Part shown: positions 6,725 to 12,780 of the stretch, in pieces
Layout: each line of letters starts with the position of its first letter
Position numbering within the stretch: the stretch's first letter is position 1
Source of the DNA: GWF2-33-9 sp964405755
GTDB taxonomy: Bacteria; Bacteroidota; Ignavibacteria; Kapaibacteriales; UBA2268
Direction of reading: 5' to 3'
Length of the DNA stretch: 12,780 bases
Assembly (NCBI GenBank): GCA_964405755.1
Contig: CAYOPF010000082.1
Location: 1 to 12,780, forward strand
Position numbers and translations under genes: made by a program
Notes under the pieces: generated by a model
Told to the model about the DNA's origin: nothing
What the model saw: only the letters and a program-made list of their open reading frames with translations
Database searches by the model: none

Positions 6725-7153
6725 TTGAACAATTTAAACAAAGAAATAGGGTCCAGATTAAGGTTAATCCGTTCGATATTCAACGAAGGAGGTAAACTCT
6801 CTGCAGAGCAATTTGCCTATTTACTTAATCAAAATACCGACAAAATTCTAAATTACGAACTTGGCCGAGCGGCAATCCCATTGGAATTACTAATTAGTTT
6901 ATACGAGCGTGGCTACAATCCAGTGTATATTCTCACAGGAAAAGAAGGTATTTTTTGCAATAATTCTGAGGGTAAAAAACGAAAAAAAGAGATGGAGCAA
7001 CGAGGAATCAACATCCAAAAAATATTTTCTCAGAATGTGGTTAGCCTTAACAATTTGGAAGATAGTACGGCTAAGTTACCTGTGATTAGTGTTGCTGCAG
7101 GCAAAATAAAATCTAAACCGAAGAAAGAAAACCGCCATCAACCGGAAGATTAA
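6725..7153 (+). CDS. XRE-family regulator, apparently a truncated S24-type repressor
   Basis: The product has 142 residues. The start is probably the TTG at 6725: an in-frame stop lies at 6719-6721 and no ATG precedes the conserved region. There is no Shine-Dalgarno sequence. Residues 6-75 are an XRE/CI-like helix-turn-helix (IGSRLRLIRS, LSAEQFAYLL, ILNYELGRAAIPLELL), ending in YERGYNPVYILTGKEG, a segment typical of phage-type repressors. A basic linker with KKRKKEMEQRG follows. LPVISVAAG at 118-126 resembles the entry to an S24 (LexA/CI) peptidase domain. After it only 16 mostly polar and charged residues remain, and the peptidase is absent. The last 13 codons overlap the 3' end of the convergent SDR gene by 41 nt. 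It diverges from the Mor-like operon across the triple operator and probably binds there. It may instead be a complete small regulator of its own kind. Confidence 0.8.
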   Translation: MNNLNKEIGSRLRLIRSIFNEGGKLSAEQFAYLLNQNTDKILNYELGRAAIPLELLISLYERGYNPVYILTGKEGIFCNNSEGKKRKKEMEQRGINIQKIFSQNVVSLNNLEDSTAKLPVISVAAGKIKSKPKKENRHQPED

Positions 7154-7901
7154 TTCCGTTAATATAGTCAGCATATTCCGAAGCAAGAAAAGCAGCAGCA
7201 TAGGCAATTTCCTCGGGTTTGCCAATTCTACCGATGGGCACTTGGCTTTGGCGAAATTGCATTTCGGCATCAAAGCTGATTCCTTTGCGTTTTGCCTCGG
7301 TATCAATCAATGAGATTAATCTCTCTGTAAGAATAAATCCTGGCAACAAGTTATTGACTGTAATACCATAAGGGGCAAGCTCTCTGGAAAGAGTCTTTGC
7401 CCAACTGGTAACAGCACCCCTCAATGTGTTGCTCACACCCAGATTGGGGATTGGTTGCTTTGCACCAATAGATGTAATGTTGATAATCCTTCCGAAGAAT
7501 TGCTCAATCATTGCTGGTTTTACCACATCCAATACAATTTGAAAGGCAAACAATTGCCGACGGAAAGCTTTTTCGAATTCCTCGATTGTGGCATTGGAAG
7601 CAAATCCAGCCGAAGGACCGCCTGAATTATTTACAACTATCGAAAAATTTCCGAATTGTTCGAGTTTCTTGGTTAATTGCGAGCGAAGTAGTTCCAAATT
7701 GCTGATATCGATAGCAAGATAGTCGAAGCGTTGATTGTACTTCTCCTGCAAGTGTTTTACTTCCTTCAGCAGAATATCCTCGCGCCGTGCAACTAAAAGT
7801 AGATTTGCACCACTTTCAGCAAATTGTTGGGCAATTGCCAAGCCAAGTCCAGCGGAAGCACCCATAACTATGGCATTTCGGTTAGATAGATTTATTTTCA
7901 T
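7113..7901 (-). CDS. SDR-family oxidoreductase with atypical active site
   Basis: The product has 262 residues, a normal SDR length. The Rossmann fold has GASAGLG at 14-20 and NNSGG at 91-95 (the NNAG position). The active-site Ser is S144 in ITSIGAKQP. The usual YxxxK is replaced by S157-N-T-L-R161. PGFILTERL and a terminal VDGGF complete the SDR pattern. An SNxLR signature in place of YxxxK is, as I recall, typical of a recognised BKR-like SDR subgroup that lacks the canonical tetrad, so this is probably not decay. The substrate is unknown and ordinary Tyr-based reduction is doubtful. It is the last gene of the leftward operon, 12 nt after purH, with no clear Shine-Dalgarno sequence. Its end overlaps the XRE gene by 41 nt. 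Confidence 0.9.
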   Translation of the reverse strand: MKINLSNRNAIVMGASAGLGLAIAQQFAESGANLLLVARREDILLKEVKHLQEKYNQRFDYLAIDISNLELLRSQLTKKLEQFGNFSIVVNNSGGPSAGFASNATIEEFEKAFRRQLFAFQIVLDVVKPAMIEQFFGRIINITSIGAKQPIPNLGVSNTLRGAVTSWAKTLSRELAPYGITVNNLLPGFILTERLISLIDTEAKRKGISFDAEMQFRQSQVPIGRIGKPEEIAYAAAFLASEYADYINGINLPVDGGFLSSV

Positions 7902-7913
7902 TATTTCAATTAA

Positions 7914-9470
7914 TTAATGCTTAAAGTGGCGAATGCCAGTAAATACCATTGCAATATTATTCTCGTCGGCAGCTTTGACCACTTCTTCATCCCGAACCGA
8001 ACCGCCAGGTTGGATAACTGCTGTGGCTCCTGCTTCCACCGCTTTAAGCAATCCATCAGCAAATGGGAAGAATGCATCGCTTGCAACAACAGAACCATTC
8101 AAGTCGATACCCATCAATTTTGCTTTTTCGACTGCTATGCGTGCCGAATCAACCCGAGACATCTGACCTGCACCAACTGCAAGCGTTCTATCTGCTCCGC
8201 AATACACAATGGAATTGCTTTTTACGTGCTTTGCTACTTTCCAACCAAACAGCATCGCTTTCATTTCGCTATCGGTTGGTTTACGAGTAGTAACAATTTT
8301 CATGGTGTTATCATCCACCAATACATTGTTGGGTGATTGAACAAGATAACCACCCGAAACTGACTTCAAATCGTTCGAACGCAAGTTAACAAACATATCG
8401 AGATTTACCTGAAGCAAGCGGCGATTCTTCTTTTTGGTTAATAATTCAAGTGCATCCGAGGAAAATGATGGAGCAATTAGAACTTCAGTAAATATCTCAT
8501 CTATTTCTTTTGCAGTATCCAAATTCAATTCAGAATTCATTGCAATTACTCCGCCAAAAGGTGATTCTTTGTCGGTCGAGAATGCTTTTTCCCATGCTTT
8601 AGTAATATCCAAGGGGTCGCTTCCCACTCCGCATGGGTTGGTATGCTTGATTATAGCAACAGTTGGCTCGTCGAACTCGGTTATTAGATCGACTGCGGCA
8701 TTAATATCAACAATGTTATTGAATGATAATTCTTTGCCGTGCAACTGAGTGAATATCGAATTAAAATTACCATAAAGAGCGGCTTCCTGTTGTGGATTTT
8801 CGCCATATCGCAAACTTTGCTCCAATTTCATTCCAATAGTAAATTTGTCAGGAGTGTGGATTTGATTATAGGAATTTAAGTATCCGACAATCAAACTATC
8901 ATAATATGCAGTCTCCTGGAATACTTCGCCTGCAAGTTCCAAGCGGACTTTTTCGGGTATAGTATTGTTGTTGGATTTCAATATATCAATTATCTGAGTA
9001 TATCTTTTAGGATTGATTATTGGAGCAGTCCATTTGTAGTTTTTAGCAGCTGCTCTCAGCATAGTAGGACCGCCAATATCGATGTTTTCGATTAATTCAT
9101 CATGCTCTATATTGGGTGTGTTAAGTTTTTGTCCGAAAGGATAGAGATTAACAACTAATAAATCGATGGATTTATAATTAAATTTTTCTAATTGTTCCAA
9201 GTGCTCTTGGTTGTCCAATTGAGCCAACAAACCAGAATGAATAGCAGGATGTAGTGTCTTAACTCTTCCATCAAAGCATTCGGGAAATTGTGTTAATTCC
9301 GATATTGATTTAACAATAATTCCTTCATTCCTTAAAGTTTTTTCGGTTCCGCCAGTTGAGTAGATTTCGATACCTAAGTTATCCAATTCTCGGGCGAATT
9401 CGACGATTCCTTCTTTATCCGAAACGGAAATAATAGCAGTTCTAACTTGATGATTTTCGCAACTTAACAT
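7914..9470 (-). CDS. purH: Bifunctional AICAR transformylase / IMP cyclohydrolase
   Basis: The product has 518 residues, the family length. It catalyses the last two steps of de novo purine synthesis: formylation of AICAR by 10-formyltetrahydrofolate, then ring closure to IMP. Residues 9-150 are the MGS-like cyclohydrolase domain (ISVSDKEGI, YSTGGT, FDGRVKTLHPAIHSGLLA, VNLYPF, IDIGGPTMLRAAAKN). Residues 215-518 are the transformylase, with the catalytic K275-H276 in KHTNPCG, SDAFFPFADG, QPGGSVRD and the terminal FTGIRHFKH. The loop usually written RYGxNPHQ reads RYGENPQQ (221-228), so the position of human ATIC His213 is Gln. The start is the ATG at 9468-9470, behind AAGGA (9479-9483) by 8 nt. 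It lies 34 nt after the lipoprotein gene and 12 nt before the SDR gene. Confidence 0.98.
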   Translation of the reverse strand: MLSCENHQVRTAIISVSDKEGIVEFARELDNLGIEIYSTGGTEKTLRNEGIIVKSISELTQFPECFDGRVKTLHPAIHSGLLAQLDNQEHLEQLEKFNYKSIDLLVVNLYPFGQKLNTPNIEHDELIENIDIGGPTMLRAAAKNYKWTAPIINPKRYTQIIDILKSNNNTIPEKVRLELAGEVFQETAYYDSLIVGYLNSYNQIHTPDKFTIGMKLEQSLRYGENPQQEAALYGNFNSIFTQLHGKELSFNNIVDINAAVDLITEFDEPTVAIIKHTNPCGVGSDPLDITKAWEKAFSTDKESPFGGVIAMNSELNLDTAKEIDEIFTEVLIAPSFSSDALELLTKKKNRRLLQVNLDMFVNLRSNDLKSVSGGYLVQSPNNVLVDDNTMKIVTTRKPTDSEMKAMLFGWKVAKHVKSNSIVYCGADRTLAVGAGQMSRVDSARIAVEKAKLMGIDLNGSVVASDAFFPFADGLLKAVEAGATAVIQPGGSVRDEEVVKAADENNIAMVFTGIRHFKH

Positions 9471-9504
9471 TTTATTTTTCCTTGTTATTAATTTCTAATT
9501 TTGA

Positions 9505-9831
9505 TTATTCTTCAATTCTTTTTTCTTTTACTTTAGTAGAATCGATTATTAGTTTGTATTCATTTTTTATTGAATTTCGCAACGAATCAATTATTCGGAT
9601 AAAATCCTTTTCCTTTTGTGCAAGAGTAAAGTATGCCTGGCGGAATTGTTGTTCGGAATAACCGTTTTTTTGGATTATTTTCAATACTTTGGTATTGGCC
9701 AAAATCGAATCTTCAGTTTCGGATCTGGCAATTAAAATCTGGCGGTAAGTACGGTAAAACCTTTCTTGCTCATTATTGGATTCACAAGAAATTATGACTA
9801 TGAGCAATAATAAAAATATTAATCTTTTCAT
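9505..9831 (-). CDS. Small lipoprotein, DUF4296-like
   Basis: The product has 108 residues. MKRLIFLLLLIVIISC is a lipoprotein signal with the lipobox Cys at 16 (IISC), so the mature protein is lipid-anchored at Glu17 and faces the periplasm or cell surface. The body is helical and charged. FYRTYRQILIARSETEDS (25-42), then KNGYSEQQFRQAYFTLAQKE with a following DSL, resembles the layout of DUF4296 proteins of Bacteroidota: a helix, then a G-x-S/T-x-x-x-F turn, then a helix ending before D-S. The molecular role is unknown. It sits in the middle of the metabolic operon, 41 nt after the biotin carrier gene and 34 nt before purH. No strong Shine-Dalgarno sequence is visible. Assignment to DUF4296 is tentative; the lipoprotein call is solid. 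Confidence 0.82.
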   Translation of the reverse strand: MKRLIFLLLLIVIISCESNNEQERFYRTYRQILIARSETEDSILANTKVLKIIQKNGYSEQQFRQAYFTLAQKEKDFIRIIDSLRNSIKNEYKLIIDSTKVKEKRIEE

Positions 9832-9872
9832 CGAAACAAAAAAACTAAATTAATAAAAATCTGCAGATAAAT

Positions 9873-10187
9873 CTAAAATTCCAATTCAATTAGCATATCA
9901 TTCTTGGCAACTCGTTGCTCAGTTTTGATATAAATCTTCTTCACCTTACCATTGATTGGCGAAAAAATTCGGTTCTTCATTTTCATAGCTTCAAGCACCA
10001 GCAACTTATCGCCTTTTTTCACCACATCACCTTGCTTTACCGAGATTTCGCGAATTGTGCCAGGTATGAACGCCCTTACTTCATTATTCTTTTCGCCATC
10101 ATAGATCTTCCGACGCTCGAATTTTTTAGTAAATCGGGTGTTATAGGAACTATCATCGATAATCAGCTTCTTTATTTCATTATTCAT
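9873..10187 (-). CDS. Biotin carboxyl carrier domain protein
   Basis: The product has 104 residues. Residues 37-104 form the biotinyl/lipoyl hammerhead fold (VRAFIPGTIREISVKQGD, GDKLLVLEAMKM, SPINGKVKKI). EAMKM at 66-70 is the biotinylation motif, with Lys69 as the attachment site. Residues 1-36 are a polar leader without the Ala/Pro-rich linker typical of decarboxylase carriers. It carries CO2 on biotin to the carboxyltransferase encoded just upstream. The ATG follows AGGAG by 6 nt, and this ribosome site lies in the 12-nt gap after the carboxyltransferase stop, so the two are tightly coupled. No biotin carboxylase domain is fused to it, and none is encoded in the window. Confidence 0.93.
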   Translation of the reverse strand: MNNEIKKLIIDDSSYNTRFTKKFERRKIYDGEKNNEVRAFIPGTIREISVKQGDVVKKGDKLLVLEAMKMKNRIFSPINGKVKKIYIKTEQRVAKNDMLIELEF

Positions 10188-10199
10188 TTTGTGCTCCTG

Positions 10200-11741
10200 T
10201 TAAAATGGCGGGATGCCGTGTTTTTTCTTTGGATGTTCAACCGATTTATTCGAACCAATTTGCATTGCGTGGATGATGTATTCGCGTGTTTCTTCGGGAC
10301 TGATAACAGCATCCACATATCCAGCCGAAGCTGCTTTATATGGGTTAGCAAACTTTTCTGTGTATTCTTGCACTTTCTGCTTTCTCATCTCATCGGGATT
10401 AGGAGCTGATTCAATCTCTTTCTTGAAAATAATGTTTGCAGCACCCTCGGGGCCCATTACTGCGATTTCGGCAGTTGGCCAAGCAAATACGAAATCGGCA
10501 GCCAAGTGGCGCGAGCACATTGCAATGTAGCCACCGCCGTATGCTTTACGCATAATTACTGTCATTTTCAATACAGTTGCTTCGCTATAGGCATAAAGTA
10601 CTTTTGCACCGTGGCGGATAACACCAGCGTGTTCCTGATCCACTCCTGGCAAATAACCAGGCAAATCAACCAATGTGAGAATAGGAATATTAAAGCTATC
10701 GCAAAATCTAATAAAGCGAGCAGCTTTGTCGGACGAATCCACATCCAACACACCTGCAAGCACAAGTGGCTGATTGGCAACCACACCGACGGTTTCGCCA
10801 TTTATTCTTATAAATCCTATTACCATATTCGATGCCCAATATTGTTGTATTTCCAAAAATTTGGAGTCATCCGAAATCGACTGTATTACTTCGCGGACAT
10901 CATAGGGTTCAGTATTGTCCTTTGGTAAGACCTGTGCTATATTCTTATCTGCTTTAGGCGGTTTTGGTGGGAATGGATCGGCTTTTTTTCGATTGTTCCA
11001 AGGAATGTAGGTTACCAATTGTTTTATTTGTTCGAAACATTCCTGTTCGGATTCTGCATAAAAATGTGCATTACCCGAAATTTCTGCTTGCACTCGAGCA
11101 CCACCCAAATCTTCCATTGATATTTCTTCGCCTAATACAGTTTTGATTACTTCTGGACCTGTGATGAACATTTTCGAAATTTTATCAACAACGAATACGA
11201 AATCGGTCAATGCTGGCGAGTAAACTGCGCCACCTGCACAAGGACCTAAAATTACAGAAATCTGAGGTATATATCCTGATGCACGAGTATTGCGATAGAA
11301 GATCTCGCCATAACCCGCCAATGAATTTACTCCTTCCTGAATGCGTGCTCCACCCGAATCGTTGATACCAATCAGGGGTAATCCTAAATTCATTGCATGG
11401 TCCATTATTTTAGTAATTTTACGTGCATGTGCCAATCCCAGGGAACCACCTGCAACCGAAAAATCCTGTGCATATATACATACTGGAAAGCCCATTATTT
11501 TGCCAGTTCCCGTCAATACTCCATCGCGAGGTAATTCTTTTTTGTCCATTCCAAAATCTTCTGCCTGGTGCTGAACAAATAAATCATATTCATGGAATGT
11601 TCCGTTGTCTAAGATTTCTTCAATTCGTTGACGAGCACTTAGTTTGCCCATTTTTCCCTGTTTTTCCCTTGCTAATGTTTCAACTTCTTTAACTTCTGAT
11701 TTCTTTTTAAAGAAGTCCATTATTCTCGATGCTAAAGACAT
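10200..11741 (-). CDS. Acyl-CoA carboxylase beta subunit (carboxyltransferase; PccB/MmdA family)
   Basis: The product has 513 residues, full length for the family. It contains two crotonase-like halves. The first has GKLSARQRIEEILD at 32-45, NDSGGARIQEG and the acyl-CoA oxyanion-hole turn GPCAGGAVYSPALTDF (166-181). The second has LVDLPGYLPG, HAGVIRHGAKVLYAYSEAT and the biotin-side turn RKAYGGGYIAM (398-408), then WPTAEIAVMGPEGAANI. The end, KKHGIPPF, is typical. It transfers carboxylate between carboxybiotin and an acyl-CoA. Residue Ile406 stands where Streptomyces coelicolor PccB has Asp422, the residue known to set acyl-CoA preference, so strict propionyl specificity should not be assumed. 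It could work in a carboxylase or a methylmalonyl-CoA decarboxylase; the missing partner genes leave this open. The ATG follows AGGAG (11750-11754) by 8 nt. It is the first gene of the leftward operon. Confidence 0.95.
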   Translation of the reverse strand: MSLASRIMDFFKKKSEVKEVETLAREKQGKMGKLSARQRIEEILDNGTFHEYDLFVQHQAEDFGMDKKELPRDGVLTGTGKIMGFPVCIYAQDFSVAGGSLGLAHARKITKIMDHAMNLGLPLIGINDSGGARIQEGVNSLAGYGEIFYRNTRASGYIPQISVILGPCAGGAVYSPALTDFVFVVDKISKMFITGPEVIKTVLGEEISMEDLGGARVQAEISGNAHFYAESEQECFEQIKQLVTYIPWNNRKKADPFPPKPPKADKNIAQVLPKDNTEPYDVREVIQSISDDSKFLEIQQYWASNMVIGFIRINGETVGVVANQPLVLAGVLDVDSSDKAARFIRFCDSFNIPILTLVDLPGYLPGVDQEHAGVIRHGAKVLYAYSEATVLKMTVIMRKAYGGGYIAMCSRHLAADFVFAWPTAEIAVMGPEGAANIIFKKEIESAPNPDEMRKQKVQEYTEKFANPYKAASAGYVDAVISPEETREYIIHAMQIGSNKSVEHPKKKHGIPPF

Positions 11742-11955
11742 TTTTATTTCTCCTGTCTATTTCAACTATTTTAATAATACAAAATTATGTAAGAAATTAT
11801 AAATAAACTTAAATATGAACAATTATTAATTTAAATATTAGTTTTTTAGTTTGCAAAAGGATTTCTTAATACATATATTTGATTATTGTTTATATAGAAT
11901 TGACTATTCACTTAATTAATTAGAGTGGCGATTAACTTGCAAATATATTTGCTAT
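11742..11955. other. AT-rich intergenic region upstream of the carboxyltransferase operon
   Basis: This 214-nt gap lies between the end of the RluD-like gene and the start of the operon. It holds the AGGAG ribosome site (11750-11754), the 16-mer at 11777-11792 and otherwise A/T-rich sequence. Additional TAnnTTTG matches (11874-11881 on plus, 11940-11947 on minus) look like chance hits. I see no gene and no clear terminator for the RluD-like gene. Confidence 0.6.
11777..11792 (-). promoter_or_regulatory. Fourth copy of the operator-like 16-mer with a -7 element
   Basis: ATACAAAATTATGTAA differs at one position from the site at 6662-6677. Read on the minus strand it contains TAATTTTG (11787 down to 11780), a TAnnTTTG match that would start transcription about 30 nt before the ATG at 11741. 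No TTG lies at the -33 spacing. It may be the operon's promoter, an operator, or both. Confidence 0.45.
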
Positions 11956-12780
11956 CTACTTTCTCAAAATTTCGAGACAATTTAAAAAATCATCGGGTAA
12001 TTCAGAATTCAAATGAATTCTTTCATTTGTCATAGGGTGCGTAAATCCAAGAGTTCGTGCATGAAGCATTTGATGAGTTGCTATTTGCAACAAATCCATA
12101 GATTTTTTGCGGTATGAAGGGAATTCTCCACCGAAAACAATTTTATTGCCTCCATAAAGTTCGTCGCCGAGAATGGGGTGGCGATTGTAACTGGAATGTA
12201 CTCTTATTTGATGGGTACGGCCGGTGTATAGTTTGTATTTTACCAAAGAATGATAATCAAATGTTTCCTGTACAAAATAATCGGTTTTTGCATGTTTTCC
12301 ACCTTTTCGGACTACTGCAAACATTTTTCGATTGTTAGGGGAGCGGCCAATATCGCCTATGTATGTGCCTTCACTATCTGAGTACTTGCCCCAACAAATT
12401 GCCCAATATTCGCGGTCTATGGTGTGTTTGGCAAACTGTACAGCAAGTTTGGCGTGAGTAACGGGATCTTTGGCAACAAGCAACAAGCCAGAAGTATCCT
12501 TGTCGATACGGTGGACAATTCCTGGGCGAACTTCGTCGCTTATCATAATGCGGGTTTCCTCGTCCAAATCGTCGTCTTCTTCCTCGTCGTCGTCCAATTC
12601 AATCTGTATAGCATCCCGTTTGCCAAGGTAATACAATATTGCATTAACCATTGTGCCATATCTGTTGCCAAATCCTGGATGGACGACCATACCTGCTGGC
12701 TTGTTCACCATCATTAAATAGTTATCCTCGTAAACAACCTTGATTGGAATATTCTGGGGGATTAACTGCATTGGAGGTGG
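11956..12780 (-). CDS. rluD: RluD-like 23S rRNA pseudouridine synthase (5' end outside window)
   Basis: The frame is open to the window edge. Codons before the Met at 12769-12771 read PPP with no ribosome site, so that Met is internal and the N-terminal S4 domain expected in RluD lies outside. Numbering from that Met, VVYEDNYLMMVNKPAGMVVHP is the family's first conserved block, given here at 12-32 with its key residues NKPAG and VHP. RPGIVHRIDKDTSG (82-95) carries the catalytic Asp90, followed by GRTHQIRVH and HPILGDELYGG. The enzyme isomerises uridines in RNA, for RluD in helix 69 of 23S rRNA. An acidic insert, DDDEEEDDDLDEE at 60-72, lengthens the loop just before the catalytic motif. RluA/RluC-type specificity is not fully excluded. 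Confidence 0.93.
   Translation of the reverse strand, partial: PPPMQLIPQNIPIKVVYEDNYLMMVNKPAGMVVHPGFGNRYGTMVNAILYYLGKRDAIQIELDDDEEEDDDLDEETRIMISDEVRPGIVHRIDKDTSGLLLVAKDPVTHAKLAVQFAKHTIDREYWAICWGKYSDSEGTYIGDIGRSPNNRKMFAVVRKGGKHAKTDYFVQETFDYHSLVKYKLYTGRTHQIRVHSSYNRHPILGDELYGGNKIVFGGEFPSYRKKSMDLLQIATHQMLHARTLGFTHPMTNERIHLNSELPDDFLNCLEILRK

Noticed and set aside
6075..7153. The XRE/Mor-like block as an intact prophage.
   Set aside because: No integrase, structural, lysis or packaging genes and no attachment-site repeats are visible within the window, and chromosomal genes flank it closely on both sides.
7142..7160. CGGAA-GATTAA-TTCCG hairpin near the convergent ends of the XRE and SDR genes.
   Set aside because: The stem is only 5 bp with no T-run on either strand, and it lies inside the SDR coding sequence. 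It is not a credible terminator.
7917..8748. Plus-strand open frames opposite purH (77 to 139 residues).
   Set aside because: They are shadows of the purH coding sequence. Motifs on the minus strand explain the conservation fully.
9915..10928. Long open frames on the plus strand opposite the biotin carrier and carboxyltransferase genes (up to 164 residues).
   Set aside because: They lie antisense to clearly conserved proteins, have Cys/His/Phe-rich compositions typical of antisense frames, and show no ribosome sites or recognisable domains.
11874..11947. Further TAnnTTTG matches (11874-11881 plus, 11940-11947 minus) as promoters.
   Set aside because: One points into the end of an opposing gene, the other would give a leader of about 190 nt, and neither has a TTG at -33. 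Such hits are expected by chance in AT-rich DNA.
12114..12717. Plus-strand open frames opposite the RluD-like gene.
   Set aside because: They are antisense to a conserved enzyme and carry no domain, ribosome site or promoter.

Overview
The window is an AT-rich stretch of a bacterial chromosome. Two signs point to the Bacteroidota/Chlorobi/Ignavibacteria (FCB) assemblage: a giant exported protein ending in a type IX secretion (T9SS) sorting domain, and repeated matches to the Bacteroidota-type -7 promoter element TAnnTTTG upstream of genes. A small DUF4296-like lipoprotein fits the same group. I cannot name the genus. The Ignavibacteria/Kapabacteria side is a guess from the general look of the proteins.

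Layout. Positions 1-488 (+) hold the C-terminal part of dihydrolipoyl dehydrogenase. An AT-rich gap of 311 nt follows, containing a 22-bp near-palindrome. Positions 800-4948 (+) encode a 1382-residue secreted T9SS protein built from three kinds of tandem repeat in the order A-A-A-B-C-C-C-B-B, flanked by fibronectin-III-like and Ig-like domains and closed by a strong intrinsic terminator. Positions 5076-6020 (+) encode a hemerythrin-PAS fusion, probably a redox or oxygen/NO sensor, behind a good TTG-N19-TATTTTTG promoter match. Convergent to it lie two overlapping small genes (6609 to 6075, -): an unknown acidic protein and a Mor-family DNA-binding protein. Diverging from these is an XRE-type regulator (6725-7153, +) that looks like a phage-type repressor cut off at the start of its S24 peptidase domain.

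Positions 11741 to 7113 (-) form a probable five-gene operon with gaps of 12 to 41 nt: acyl-CoA carboxyltransferase, biotin carrier protein, lipoprotein, purH and an SDR oxidoreductase. The window ends inside an RluD-like pseudouridine synthase (-) whose N-terminus lies outside.

The most interesting place is the 115-bp divergent region 6610-6724. It holds three copies of a 16-bp near-palindrome related to TTACAWAATTWTGTAA, starting at 6616, 6639 and 6662, exactly 23 bp apart. This is the geometry of the lambda right operator. The copies overlap -7 elements on both strands and the Shine-Dalgarno sequence of the leftward operon. Together with the CI-like and Mor-like genes this looks like a phage-type bistable switch, either stranded or domesticated. 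A fourth copy of the 16-mer lies upstream of the carboxyltransferase operon at 11777-11792. A competing explanation, that these are only repeated -7 elements in AT-rich DNA, is stated in the findings.
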